A program made the translations under genes and the position numbers. From Pavlovales sp. CCMP2436 (lineage: Eukaryota; Haptophyta; Pavlovophyceae; Pavlovales), in NCBI GenBank assembly GCA_026770615.1, contig MU631315.1:614433-624646 (forward strand): 10,214 nt of DNA, in the 5' to 3' direction. Positions 1 to 6,428 of the stretch are shown here, piece by piece. Below the pieces are notes generated by a model, which made no database searches, was not told where the DNA came from, and worked only from the letters and a program-made list of their open reading frames with translations. The number at the start of each line of letters is the position of its first letter. Position 1 is the stretch's first letter.

Positions 1-188
1 GGGGGGGGAAGGTGGAAGGTGTGACTAGGGTCAGGGTAGGACGATTCTCTAACGCAACTAATTCAGTGTCCGATTATATTGAGATCCAGACTCCCTTGAA
101 GGGATGCAATGAAGCAGTTATACGGGAATGTCGGACTTCTATGTTCGGCTCCCGTCCGAATCAGTTAATCCGGACAGGAAATAGTACT
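1..188 (-). mobile_element. Edge of a MITE-like element (relative of 1438-1910)
   Basis: The stretch 155-188 (plus strand TCCGAATCAGTTAATCCGG, then ACAGGAAATAGTA) matches the terminal repeat of the element at 1438-1910. Its interior shares the CTCCCTT..GAAGGGATGC..ATG block (here 91-112; inverted in the other element at 1562-1590). Only one end is in the window; the element reads leftward. It lies in the cactin intron downstream of exon 12. Confidence 0.5.
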
Positions 189-254
189 AACACAGGGTAG
201 TTCGTTGCCAGGTCCACCAAGGCCAATTTTGCCAAAAAAAAAGCACTCACTTAT

Positions 255-298
255 GTGCCTGTACAGCCACCACTTCTCCCACCGCCCCGCAACTCCCC
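255..298 (-). repeat. Intronic echo of the exon 12 3' end
   Basis: GTACAGCCACCACTTCTCCC and following bases resemble 560-600 (GTACAGCCACCACTCCTCCC..CGCCCCGC), with small gaps. It is a direct partial copy of exon 12, separated from it by the CA microsatellite. Confidence 0.65.
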
Positions 299-303
299 AG
301 TTA

Positions 304-545
304 AATACACGTACACACACGTACACACGTACACACACACACGTACACACACGTACACACACGTACACACACACGTACACACACGTACACCCACGTACAC
401 ACACGTACACACACATACACACACGTACACACACATACACACATATAGACCTCAAAAACACAAACACACACACTCACACACACACAACACAACACACACA
501 CAACACACACACACACACACACACACACAACACACACACACAAAC
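304..545. repeat. CA/CACGTA microsatellite
   Basis: About 240 bp of CA repeat with interspersed CGTACACACA units (308-430), then purer CA and CAACA variants. It directly abuts the donor of cactin exon 12. On the gene's sense strand it is a GT repeat. The long open frames through it, on both strands, are artefacts. Confidence 0.95.
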
Positions 546-637
546 CTGTGCGTCTACGGGTACAGCCACCACTCCTCCCTCCTTCGCCGCCCCGCTGCCC
601 GACGGACCAGCGCCTCCCTCTGCCGCGGCTGGGGCGC
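546..637 (-). CDS. CACTIN: Cactin, exon 12 (Ala/Gly linker, last exon in window)
   Basis: Acceptor AAACTCAG| (638-640) and donor GCACAG|GTTTGT. With the G from exon 11 it reads G-APAAAEGGAGPSGSGAAKEG and GVVAVPVDAQ, phase 1 in and 0 out. It is low-complexity and not conserved, so support is from splice sites, phase and position. The C-terminal cactin domain (family pattern ending in F.RY..R) is not found further left in the window and must begin beyond base 1. The 3' part of this exon is echoed at 255-298 on the far side of a CA repeat. Confidence 0.7.
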
Positions 638-640
638 CTG

Positions 641-868
641 AGTTTATCATTATCATCATGAAGGGGGGATGTGAGTGGGAGGGAGCAGAACGGAGCAAGA
701 TGTGACACAGGGCATGCGAACAAAGTACACTTGAATTATGAGTTCGTTATTATGGAAGTGCGAGTTTAAAAAATTGATTGATTGATTTTTTTTTATAATG
801 ATGATGATGATGATGATGATGATGTGAGGGAGGGGGGGGGTGCTATGATGAAGGAAATCAGAGCCAAA
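641..868. other. Intron 11 distal part
   Basis: Contains AT-rich sequence, an (ATG)n run at 796-824 and a G run at 830-840. No coding or RNA signal was seen apart from the possible cassette exon to its right. Confidence 0.6.
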
Positions 869-869
869 C

Positions 870-927
870 CTGCCTGCTCCTCCTTCTCCTTCTCTGCAAT
901 CACAGCAGGCTTAGTGCCAAAGTGAAT

Positions 928-929
<2 letters not shown>
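870..929 (-). CDS. Possible cassette exon 11b (copy of the exon 11 end)
   Basis: Minus-strand copy of the second half of exon 11. Read in the matching frame it gives IHFGTKPAVIAEKEKEEQA, next to exon 11's HFGRTKPTVIPEDEEQS, so substitutions respect the reading frame. The 60-nt block is bounded by AG| at 930-931 and by GCAG|GTTTGG, with phase 1 on both sides, so it would insert in frame between exons 11 and 12. Against it: the would-be acceptor follows a run of 30 A on the transcribed-sense strand instead of pyrimidines. It may instead be a dead duplicate. Confidence 0.35.

Positions 930-930
<1 letters not shown>

Positions 931-960
<30 letters not shown>
931..960. repeat. T30 homopolymer (A30 on the gene strand)
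   Basis: Thirty uninterrupted T directly beside the duplicated exon 11 fragment. On the sense strand of cactin this is A30 immediately upstream of the copy. It could be a retro-insertion scar or slippage product. Confidence 0.95.
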
Positions 961-963
<3 letters not shown>

Positions 964-1004
964 GCATTGATTATGAATTATGTCAAATGATATCGAGAAA
1001 TTAC

Positions 1005-1116
1005 CTGACTGCTCCTCATCCTCTGGAATGACAGTAGGCTTGGTCCGGCCAAAGTGAACGGCCACTTTGCGCCGTGCCAATTCAAGAGTCTCCAGATCCT
1101 CATCGGCATCCAACAC
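1005..1116 (-). CDS. CACTIN: Cactin, exon 11 (DADEDL..R block)
   Basis: Acceptor CTTCCTAG| (1117-1119) behind a C-tract, donor TCAG|GTAATT, phase 0 in and 1 out. It encodes VLDADEDLETLELARRKVAV then HFGRTKPTVIPEDEEQS. The first half matches the cactin pattern L..DEDL..L...R. A diverged copy of its second half lies downstream at 869-930 and could be an alternative exon. Confidence 0.9.
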
Positions 1117-1119
1117 CTA

Positions 1120-1437
1120 GGAAGGGGGGGGGGTCGGTCAGTACTGACAGGGAGGGGGCGGGGGAGGGGGGGGTGTGTGTGTCAGTACTGTCACATTATG
1201 CCTCGCACGTGTATCAACAGCTAAACCAACGGTGTGCATATGATGCAACTTTTGTAACTGCCTTTCTTTGGTAGTTGCCCGGATTCGGCCCAGTCCGGAT
1301 TCGAATTAGTCTGCTGTCACGAGTTGTTACACAATCGTTCTCGTCCCACAAAATGAGGCAGTCCAAGGTGGATAAAATACAGGGGAAGAAGCTCCACATT
1401 TTATTCGTCGACAACACATAACAATTACTTTGTGTAA
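1120..1437. other. Intron 10, part flanking the MITE-like element
   Basis: Begins with C-tracts on the gene strand that serve as the exon 11 polypyrimidine tract (plus-strand G runs 1124-1170). It then holds unique sequence with a GTCCGGATTCG motif near 1295 related to the element ends. No gene seen. Confidence 0.5.
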
Positions 1438-1910
1438 GACTACTAATTCCTGTCCGGAAGAATCAGGTCCGGACTAACGGCTCAAAAGCCGTGCAAAGCC
1501 AAGGCCAAAACGCCAGGCGAACGCAGCCAGGACTCTTTGAGTTTGGCAGTTCCCGTCACATTCCCATAGCATCCCTTCAGAAGGGAGCTTGGAGCTGAAA
1601 TAAATGTATGAGCTGTGACAGTTTCTAGAGTAACGTTCGCTCCCAAGAAGGTCTCCACCGGACCCAAGGTGTTGAGAAACACTCGGGCTAAGGGACATTT
1701 GCTCAAGCCCACGGATACCAACTGTGTAGTCTAATTTTGAAGTAATTCTGCCGGGCCTGCACACAAGCCTGCACACAAGCTGTAGACCCAACGGACAAAG
1801 CCGCGCGAAAGCCACATGTGGGTAGAGCGATAGCTTTGCCATTGGCTTGGCTTTTGCGTGGCTTTGGCCGCTAAGTCCGGATAAGTTCATCCGGGCAGGA
1901 ATCAGTAGTC
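1438..1910. mobile_element. MITE-like element with imperfect terminal inverted repeats
   Basis: Left end GACTACTAATTCCTGTCCGG is mirrored by the right end, whose reverse complement is GACTACTGATTCCTGCCCGG. Similarity continues inward for about 75 bp (TCCGGACT..CGG, then CAAAGCC/AAAGCCAAG motifs). The interior has no long coding frame that looks real. No clean target-site duplication was seen. It lies in cactin intron 10, between exons 10 and 11. A related end at 1-188 supports a family. A weaker similar motif at 1277-1315 may be a further fragment. Confidence 0.6.
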
Positions 1911-1986
1911 CGGCAATACTTATTTCTTGTCACCAAAAAAAATGAGAAAAATGTAGAAGTGAAATATGAAAAAGTGGAGAACTCAC

Positions 1987-2096
1987 CACCCGCTTCATCG
2001 CATCGGGCAGCTGCGCCTCATCGAACAGAACGGGCGAATACCGGCCGGCAGGAGCACGCCCGTCGTCAAAGGGAACATCCTCTCCCTCCTCTCCTC
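1987..2096 (-). CDS. CACTIN: Cactin, exon 10 (AGRYSP block)
   Basis: Acceptor GCGGCAG| (2097-2099), donor GTG|GTGAGT. It reads GEEGEDVPFDDGRAPAGRYS then PVLFDEAQLPDAMKRV. The AGRYSP..L....LPDA motif is the conserved cactin block that precedes the D.DEDL...E..R helix, and it confirms the gene identity on the 3' side. Phase 0 out. Confidence 0.92.
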
Positions 2097-2099
2097 CTG

Positions 2100-2440
2100 C
2101 CGCAAATGAGTTCATTGATTCAAGAAACACACACACGGTTTAGCGTCATTATACATACCCCCCCCCACAACCACCGTCTCCACCCACCCATCCAACCAGT
2201 GACATACCCCATCAAAAAAAAAAAAAAAAGTGAGCGCACTGGTAACGTCGTCCTCAAGTAAAAGTAATAAAACCCGGCGATATAATAAGCAGTAAGGTAT
2301 ATTCCTCAAAAACCCCCCTTCTCAACCCCCCCCCTCCCCCCAAGCAGGCTGACGCAGCACGAGCTGCTTTGCCTATTATTTCAAAGTTGCTTGCATGCAC
2401 CGTCGTCTTCTTTTTGATTTATAATTCATATTATTTGAAA
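2100..2440. other. Intron 9, homopolymer-rich part
   Basis: Holds C runs (2159-2166, 2313-2341) and A runs (2214-2229) with AT-rich sequence. No coding or RNA gene was seen. It ends beside the inverted copy of the exon 9 donor. Confidence 0.5.
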
Positions 2441-2547
2441 CGCACTCGGGGACGACGGCACCGGTAATTATGATTATAGTATTATTTAGAATTATTATAA
2501 TAAAATTTTGAATTCTATGCTTACCGGCACCGTCGTCTCCAAGTGCG
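2441..2547. repeat. Inverted repeat over the exon 9 donor
   Basis: Arms 2441-2467 and 2521-2547 match as an inverted repeat at 23 of 27 positions, with a 53-nt AT-rich spacer that has further AT self-complementarity. The right arm is the real exon 9 end and donor (GCCG|GTAA on the minus strand). The left arm is an inverted copy. Confidence 0.75.
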
Positions 2548-2570
2548 GCAAGCTCGTCCTCGTCCGCGAC
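2525..2570 (-). CDS. CACTIN: Cactin, exon 9 (micro-exon, acidic)
   Basis: A 46-nt exon between acceptor AATGTAG| and donor G|GTAAGC. It encodes VADEDELAALGDDGA plus the first base of a Gly codon completed by exon 10. It continues the acidic linker. An inverted, 23-of-27 copy of its 3' end and donor lies 50 bp downstream in the intron (2441-2467), so the donor could be paired in a pre-mRNA hairpin. Confidence 0.78.
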
Positions 2571-2696
2571 CTACATTTAATTATTTTGTCGACAACAAAA
2601 TTGTATAAGACTTATCTTGTGACTGTCTGCGACCCAACGTAAATCGTAGTTATGTATATATATAAAAAAAAACCTCACCCCCCCCCCGCCACGCAC

Positions 2697-2772
2697 CTCC
2701 TCGTCACCCTCGCCCCCCTCGCGTAGCGAGCGCGTGAGCGCCTCCGCGACGCCCTCCTCTGTGCCGCCGCCC
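2697..2772 (-). CDS. CACTIN: Cactin, exon 8 (acidic linker)
   Basis: Starts after acceptor TGACACAG| with one base that completes the Arg codon from exon 7, then reads GGGTEEGVAEALTRSLREGG and EGDEE. It ends in phase 0 at GAGGAG|GTGCGT. Cactins carry a poorly conserved acidic linker here, so identity rests on phase and position. The donor is followed at once by a G-run (plus-strand C run 2677-2687). The acceptor region is echoed at 2881-2901. Confidence 0.78.
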
Positions 2773-2880
2773 CTGTGTCACATAGATGTCACATAGGGAG
2801 TATACGACAGTCAGACGCCAGCCCCGGTCCCTTACAGTTGCAGGGATTATCTACGTCAGTATGTTTTGCTCACACCCTCC

Positions 2881-2901
2881 GCCACCGCCCTTGTGTCACA
2901 T
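2881..2901 (-). repeat. Intronic echo of the exon 8 acceptor
   Basis: GCCACCGCCCTTGTGTCACAT against GCCGCCGCCCCTGTGTCACAT at the real acceptor (2763-2783), 19 of 21. A short tandem TGTCACATAG pair follows the real site (2776-2796). Confidence 0.55.
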
Positions 2902-3627
2902 TCAAGTTTCACACGCACATTAATTCAGCCAAGAGGAGGATTATTGAGTCGCCCTGTCCGGCCAGCTAGAGACCCCTTGTTGGGAATTGTTGCCGGGGGA
3001 AGGAGATAACAGCAGCCCTCGTCGAAAGGGACAGGCTTGGCGAGCTGCACACAGCGCATGTCATTCTAATGTGATGCATGCATGCAAGCTTGGATCTCTT
3101 TCTATACATAAATGATAAGATAATTAATTAGTTATTGTACCTGCCACGCATCCGCTTCGCCAGATTTGGGGGGTGTGGGGGGGGGGGTCATTGAGCGCCG
3201 AGTGAGACTCGTGAGATAGCCAGGACAGTCAGACGCCGGCTTGAATACCTCTCGGTTGATAAATTTAAGATAAGATAGTTACAGTTTAAAGGAAAGGATT
3301 TCTGATTAGGACGTCTGTCCCCGGAAACGGTCTCCCGGACATGTCTAGAACCACTCCCCGAGCACACAGATACCGCCCTCCCTTGAGCCTGGTTACTCAG
3401 AGAGCCTGCGGGGCCAAACCGACTTAACCAAAGTGTGCCCGCGCGCGCAGACGTGTGAGGCGGCGCGCATCACGTGGCGGGAGCGTAGGTCGATTTGATT
3501 TAATTTGATTTATTTTTATTTTTATTTAACTTCAAGGCCGCGCTATACAATATCAGTTGCAAGCAAGTGCGTGACAGCTGTGCCAGCGGCAGCAGCAAGC
3601 CTGGCGAGTAAAGGGGCCAAGTAGTAC
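2902..3627. other. Intron 7, remaining part
   Basis: No coding region seen. It contains GACAGTCAGACGCC twice (near 2807 here-adjacent, and 3223), the SINE-body motif at 3407-3432, a G run at 3167-3187 and a TTTGATTT/TTTTATTT A/T-repeat near 3492-3525. Confidence 0.5.
3407..3432 (-). repeat. SINE-body motif, copy 1
   Basis: TGCGGGGCCAAACCGACTTAACCAAA occurs here and at 6096-6121. In the second copy it sits beside a tRNA-like head, so both are probably SINE fragments. Confidence 0.6.
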
Positions 3628-3758
3628 CTGGCGCGCATCCGCTCCGCCTGCCGTTTGATGAGCGAGCGCTGCGCATCGCGCAAGACCGCCTTGGCCCGCG
3701 CGAGCTGCAGCAGCTCAAGCACGCCCGCCCAGTAGTCGACATCCAGGGCCTCGTCCGG
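3628..3758 (-). CDS. CACTIN: Cactin, exon 7 (mid-domain YW..L helix)
   Basis: Acceptor TACGCAG| (3759-3761) and donor CCAG|GTACTA, phase 0 in and 2 out. It reads PDEALDVDYWAGVLELLQLA and continues RAKAVLRDAQRSLIKRQAER. This aligns with the cactin mid-region pattern (D..YW..LL..L...KA...L...H...L). The conserved YW makes this one of the clearest exons. It is the last strongly conserved part of the mid-domain before the acidic linker. Confidence 0.9.
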
Positions 3759-3761
3759 CTG

Positions 3762-3981
3762 CGTACGGATTATGTTACAAATGTTTTTATTCAGTCAGTC
3801 AGTCAGTCCCCCCCCCCTTTTTTTAAAAATATTTTTATCTTCAGAACGCTGGTAGTTTCGACTCAATGCCACTCTATACAGGCCAAATAGCTTGTATGGG
3901 TAATGAGAAAGCCAGGTTTAGCAGTAAAAAAGGGTGTTATAACAAACACGCACATACACACACACGCACGCATGCACGCAC
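3762..3981. other. Intron 6, left part
   Basis: Contains a CAGT tandem repeat (3793-3808), a C run followed by T run (3809-3826), and a CA/GCAC-type repeat (3946-3980). No gene seen. Confidence 0.5.
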
Positions 3982-4007
3982 CTGCTGGAGCCAGGTCTCG
4001 GTTTCTA
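3982..4007 (-). CDS. Exon-like 26-nt segment, possible poison exon
   Basis: Flanked by a good acceptor (AAATTTCAG|) and donor (CAG|GTGCGT) on the minus strand. Exon 6 joins exon 7 in frame without it. With it, the first codon read is TAG and the frame shifts by 26 nt. In another frame it would encode ETETWLQQ. Its last 14 bases are repeated in inverted orientation at 4107-4120. It is either a regulated stop-containing exon or noise. Confidence 0.3.
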
Positions 4008-4064
4008 CTGAAATTTAAAACATACTGGTTAAAATCCAATTAAAAGTTTACAGTACTCATCACA

Positions 4065-4097
4065 TTGGTGAAAACCTCGCGGCGAGGTTTTCACCAA
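4065..4097. repeat. Perfect 16-bp-arm palindrome
   Basis: TTGGTGAAAACCTCGC, one G, then the exact reverse complement. It would form a cruciform or a strong RNA hairpin in intron 6. It is nested inside the inverted pair 3982-3995 / 4107-4120. Confidence 0.95.
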
Positions 4098-4130
4098 GAA
4101 CAGAGTCCTGGCTCCAGCAGCGCACACACA

Positions 4131-4360
4131 CATCCGTGTGCTCTGCAAAGGTCCCTTGATCCGAGTATTTCTCAACGCTTGGGTCCAGTGGAGACCTGTC
4201 AGGGTACGGACGTACTTCTAGATATTTAAAACACCTCGGACTCGCTCCAAAACAGTTACAGAAAATATGAAGCAAATACGAACAATATCAACAATAAGCA
4301 TTTTTTATTACACCCACCCTCATGCTCGTACGCCTTTGGGCTGCAAGTCGGGGAACGATA
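4131..4360. mobile_element. Dispersed repeat, copy A
   Basis: Starts CATCCGTGTG and shares blocks with 8814-9052 in the same order: TTTCTCAACGC..GGGTCCAGT, GGTACGGACG, CTAGA, and CATGCTCGTACGCC..CTGCAAGTCGGGG. The middle ~95 bp has diverged. It has no coding frame of note and is probably a non-autonomous element. Confidence 0.65.
4233..4246 (-). repeat. Intronic echo of the exon 6 donor
   Basis: ACCTCGGACTCGCT is identical to 4392-4405, the end of exon 6 plus its donor GT. On the minus strand the copy reads CCGAG|GTGTTT. Confidence 0.55.
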
Positions 4361-4393
4361 ACAGAACTATTATATTAAAAAAAAACGCTTTAC

Positions 4394-4525
4394 CTCGGAC
4401 TCGCTGCCGCTCGATCCGCTCGATTCACTCCCACTCGAGCCCTGCCCGCCTATCGCAAAGGCGCGCGCTAGCTCGCCCGGCCTGAGGTCCAAGCCGCTCC
4501 CACCCGCCTCGCCATGCGGCCGCGC
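4394..4525 (-). CDS. CACTIN: Cactin, exon 6 (Ser/Gly/Glu linker)
   Basis: Forty-four codons, phase 0 at both ends, from acceptor TTTCACAG| (4526-4528) to donor GAG|GTAAAG. It begins ARPHGEAGGSGLDLRPGELA and ends in a serine/glycine/glutamate run (GSSGSESSGSSGSESE). This is a variable acidic linker, probably phosphorylatable, just before the conserved exon 7. Phase 0 allows direct joining to exon 7. Both edges are copied in the flanking introns: the acceptor side at 4563-4592 and 4638-4655, the donor side at 4233-4246. Confidence 0.72.
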
Positions 4526-4562
4526 CTGTGAAAAAAAAGAAAAAACGATTGAGTTAGTAATG

Positions 4563-4655
4563 GCCGCTCCCACCCGCCTCGCCATGCGGCCGAGTACGAA
4601 ATTTTTCATTGAAAATGAGGGGATGTCAGGTCCGTACGCCATGCGGCCGCGCCTG
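4563..4655 (-). repeat. Two intronic echoes of the exon 6 acceptor side
   Basis: 4563-4592 repeats 4493-4522 exactly (30 nt). 4638-4655 repeats 4511-4528 exactly (18 nt), including the acceptor CAG with a T/A-rich tract before it (TTTTTCAG|). Splicing to that decoy in the exon 5 phase would read ARPHGVRT and stop. Confidence 0.85.
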
Positions 4656-4932
4656 AAAAACAAAAACAAAAACAAAAAACAATAAACGATTTAGTTGATT
4701 TCCAGCTTTAAACATGTGTGATTGAAACAACCGTTTTGCGTTTTGCGCACTGTAAATGATCGTCTGGGACTACGCCTGGGATGATTCTCGAATAAAGAGA
4801 TTTAACCAAAACCTAAAAATTGTATTTCCAGGGTGAATCACACATCGACGAATCGTGCACTGCCGGAAACCACTCCCCTCTATACTCCCTTAACGGCAAG
4901 GCTAGGGTATCTCGGTGTGACCTCGCCTAAGT
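4656..4932. other. Intron 5, right part
   Basis: Mostly unique AT-moderate sequence, with an A-rich CAAAAA run at 4657-4680. No gene or RNA seen. Confidence 0.5.
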
Positions 4933-4971
4933 GTACACACACACACACACACACACACAAGACACACACGA
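4933..4971. repeat. CA microsatellite
   Basis: GT(AC)n CA repeat of about 27 bp, then GACACACACG, immediately downstream of the exon 5 donor on the gene strand. Confidence 0.9.
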
Positions 4972-4979
4972 GAGCTTAC

Positions 4980-5072
4980 CGCCCCAGGGCCCAGCAGCCG
5001 CCGCTGCCGCCTCGCGTGCCTGTCTAGCCGCCCCTTGATCTGCTTTTGCATCGTATCGAGCTCGCCGAGAGA
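4980..5072 (-). CDS. CACTIN: Cactin, exon 5
   Basis: Thirty-one codons, phase 0 at both ends, between acceptor CCCCCGCAG| and donor GCG|GTAAGC. It reads SLGELDTMQKQIKGRLDRHA followed by a basic RRQRRLL tail. The first half aligns with the cactin helix of pattern LQ.....QIE..I that precedes the acidic insert. Long C-tracts (plus-strand G runs, 5076-5100) form the polypyrimidine tract. The alternative reading frame through the tail would give an alanine run, but phase 0 is forced by both neighbours. Confidence 0.8.
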
Positions 5073-5075
5073 CTG

Positions 5076-5402
5076 CGGGGGGAGGGGGGGGTTGGGGGGG
5101 GTCAGGATTCAGGAATCAAGGGAGTGGTAAGGGGGGGGGGGGGGTAGAAGGGGGTAAGGGGAGGGGGGGAGGGTGTGCCTGTGATTTTTGTTATAGGTCT
5201 ACGCACTGAAACAAAAAAAGCATAGATGAAACGAACAAATATGGAATATTGCGCGTTTGACTTATCGCCGAGTTTAGATAACACTTTGTGTGTGTGTGTG
5301 TGTGTGGTGGCGGCGGTGGTGGGTGGGAGTGGGGTGGGGGGGGGCAATACTTAGTAAAACAAAAAAAATCAAAATAAATATATGCATATATAATTTGTTT
5401 AC
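5076..5402. other. Intron 4 with G-rich (C on gene strand) tracts
   Basis: Long G runs on the plus strand at 5076-5100, 5131-5145 and 5155-5170, a (GT)n run at 5287-5306 and a G run at 5336-5344. On the gene strand these are C-tracts and a CA run, partly acting as polypyrimidine tracts. No gene seen. Confidence 0.7.
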
Positions 5403-5482
5403 CTTTTTGCCGAGCATAGACGACACGTCCGCGGCCACCTGCTCGTGCAGCTGGCTCGCAGCCGACGCCACACCGCCGCCAT
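5403..5482 (-). CDS. CACTIN: Cactin, exon 4
   Basis: Acceptor CACACAG| at 5483-5485 and donor AAG|GTAAAC. With the G carried over from exon 3 it reads [21 protein letters not shown] then SMLGKK. The part [16 protein letters not shown] aligns with the cactin block of pattern V.ASV.SDV...F.GKT, so this frame is secure. The polypyrimidine tract is a pure C run (plus-strand G run at 5491-5500). The first 34 exon bases plus the acceptor CAG are repeated exactly in the upstream intron. Confidence 0.88.
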
Positions 5483-5566
5483 CTGTGTGTGGGGGGGGGG
5501 AGGGTATAATACTAAATAATAAATGATGATGATGATAATAATAATAACAACAATAATAATAATAAT

Positions 5567-5603
5567 AGCTGGCTCGCAGCCGACGCCACACCGCCGCCAT
5601 CTG
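5567..5603 (-). repeat. Exact 37-nt intronic copy of the exon 4 start and acceptor
   Basis: Identical to 5449-5485 (34 exon bases plus acceptor CAG), 118 bp away and separated by an AAT/GAT microsatellite. The copy also has CAG in place, preceded by ATCAG on the gene strand. Confidence 0.95.
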
Positions 5604-5629
5604 CTGATCATAACATAAAATAATATATG

Positions 5630-5655
5630 CACACACACACACATATATATATATA

Positions 5656-5703
<48 letters not shown>

Positions 5704-5856
5704 TGTATGGTATATACACATATACATATATATACACACACATACATATATATATATACATATATATTTGTATATACATGTATATGTGTATGTATATATA
5801 TATATATATATCTATATATATATATATAGATATATGTATTTATATAATATGGACTT
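5630..5856. repeat. TA/TACACA microsatellite block
   Basis: About 225 bp of AT, TATG and CACATA repeats in cactin intron 3. The open frames through it are artefacts. Confidence 0.95.
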
Positions 5857-5883
5857 AGTTTACATTTGTATTTATATTTATTT

Positions 5884-5907
5884 CAGACGCCACCCTGCCG
5901 TCATCTG
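5884..5907 (-). repeat. Third, degenerate copy of the exon 4 acceptor
   Basis: On the minus strand CAG|ATGACGGCAGGGTGGCGTC resembles the exon 4 start CAG|ATGGCGGCGGTGTGGCGTC. It is preceded by an excellent C/T-rich tract, so as an acceptor it looks better than the real one. Confidence 0.7.
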
Positions 5908-5937
5908 GTGGGAGGATGGGAGGGGAGGGGGGGGTTT

Positions 5938-5992
5938 ACTAATAGTAGAAGTAATAGTAATAGTAATAGTAATGATAATAATAATTATAACT
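5938..5992. repeat. AGT/AAT trinucleotide repeat
   Basis: Run of AGTA/ATAGTA and AATAAT units in intron 3, next to a G run at 5926-5933. Confidence 0.85.
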
Positions 5993-6061
5993 TTAGAATG
6001 ACGTGTCCTATGACAGCTCGCCTAGAGACGACGATCTTTTCAGTCCGAAGTCTCAATCGCC

Positions 6062-6232
6062 TCCCCGGCGCTCAACTAGACGCCGGGAAGGGAGGTGCGG
6101 GGCCAAACCGACTTAACCAAAGGCTGCCCACCTAAAGGGGCCAAAGGCGTAAAGGATCAAGAATTGGATTTGAACCCCCGACTTCGCCCCAAAGGGCTGG
6201 GGTCCTAAACCATAAGACTAGGATAGTGGTAG
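6062..6232 (-). mobile_element. tRNA-derived SINE-like element
   Basis: On the minus strand an A-box-like TAGTCTTATGG (6210-6220) and a consensus B box GGTTCAAATCC (6166-6176) lie 33 bp apart, as in tRNA genes. A D-arm (GTCT..GGAC) forms, but the anticodon and T stems are broken, so this is not a working tRNA. Downstream follows a tRNA-unrelated body with the TTTGGTTAAGTCGG motif (6096-6121, also at 3407-3432) and a CCCGGCG..CGCCGGG hairpin (6064-6088). Confidence 0.6.
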
Positions 6233-6299
6233 TTGTAGTAGTAGCAGTAGTAATAATAATAGTAATCATAATCATAATCATAATCATAATCATAATCAG
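6226..6299. repeat. GTA/AAT and AATCAT repeats
   Basis: GTAGTAGCAGTAGTAATAAT followed by a six-fold AATCAT array, next to the exon 3 donor. Confidence 0.9.
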
Positions 6300-6312
6300 A
6301 ACGGCTGGCTAC

Positions 6313-6406
6313 CGTCGTTCTCGCCGCCATCGTTGTCCCCGCCGTCATTATTTTCGCCATCCCACTTTCCGCGCCGTTCGCTGTCCCGTCGTTTCTGATA
6401 AGTCAC
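6313..6406 (-). CDS. CACTIN: Cactin, exon 3 (variable linker)
   Basis: Acceptor TGTAACAG| at 6407-6409 opens an exon reading VTYQKRRDSERRGKWDGE, then an N/D/G-rich run. It ends with GAC G at the donor G|GTAGCC (phase 1). The family is poorly conserved here, so the call rests on the acceptor, the uninterrupted phase (0 in, 1 out, matching exon 4) and the basic stretch where human cactin also has a basic linker. The acidic/glycine run is repeat-derived (GGC/GAC units). A degenerate copy of the acceptor and exon start lies at 6622-6640. Confidence 0.65.
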
Positions 6407-6428
6407 CTGTTACATCGATTTTTTTTGA

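Noticed and set aside
165..723. Several long reading frames through the CA repeat on both strands
   Set aside because: They are translations of a microsatellite; only the exon 12 part (546-637) has splice sites and fitting phase.
1474..1890. 138-codon minus-strand frame inside the MITE-like element
   Set aside because: Composition and the inverted-repeat ends suggest a non-coding element; no transposase motif seen.
3982..4007. Treating the 26-nt segment as a normal cactin exon
   Set aside because: It breaks the frame (TAG first codon), whereas exon 6 joins exon 7 in phase without it; kept only as a possible poison exon.
4394..4675. Extending exon 6 upstream through its open frame to 4675
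   Set aside because: The frame stays open by chance; the strong acceptor at 4526-4528 and phase with exon 5 define the exon start, and the upstream part consists of copied exon-edge pieces.
5274..6001. Frames rich in Y/I/H or V/I over 5274-6001
   Set aside because: They read through TA, GTA and AAT microsatellites and contain no conserved protein pattern.
6160..6232. Functional tRNA gene
   Set aside because: A and B boxes and the D-arm fit, but anticodon and T stems do not pair and no acceptor stem closes.
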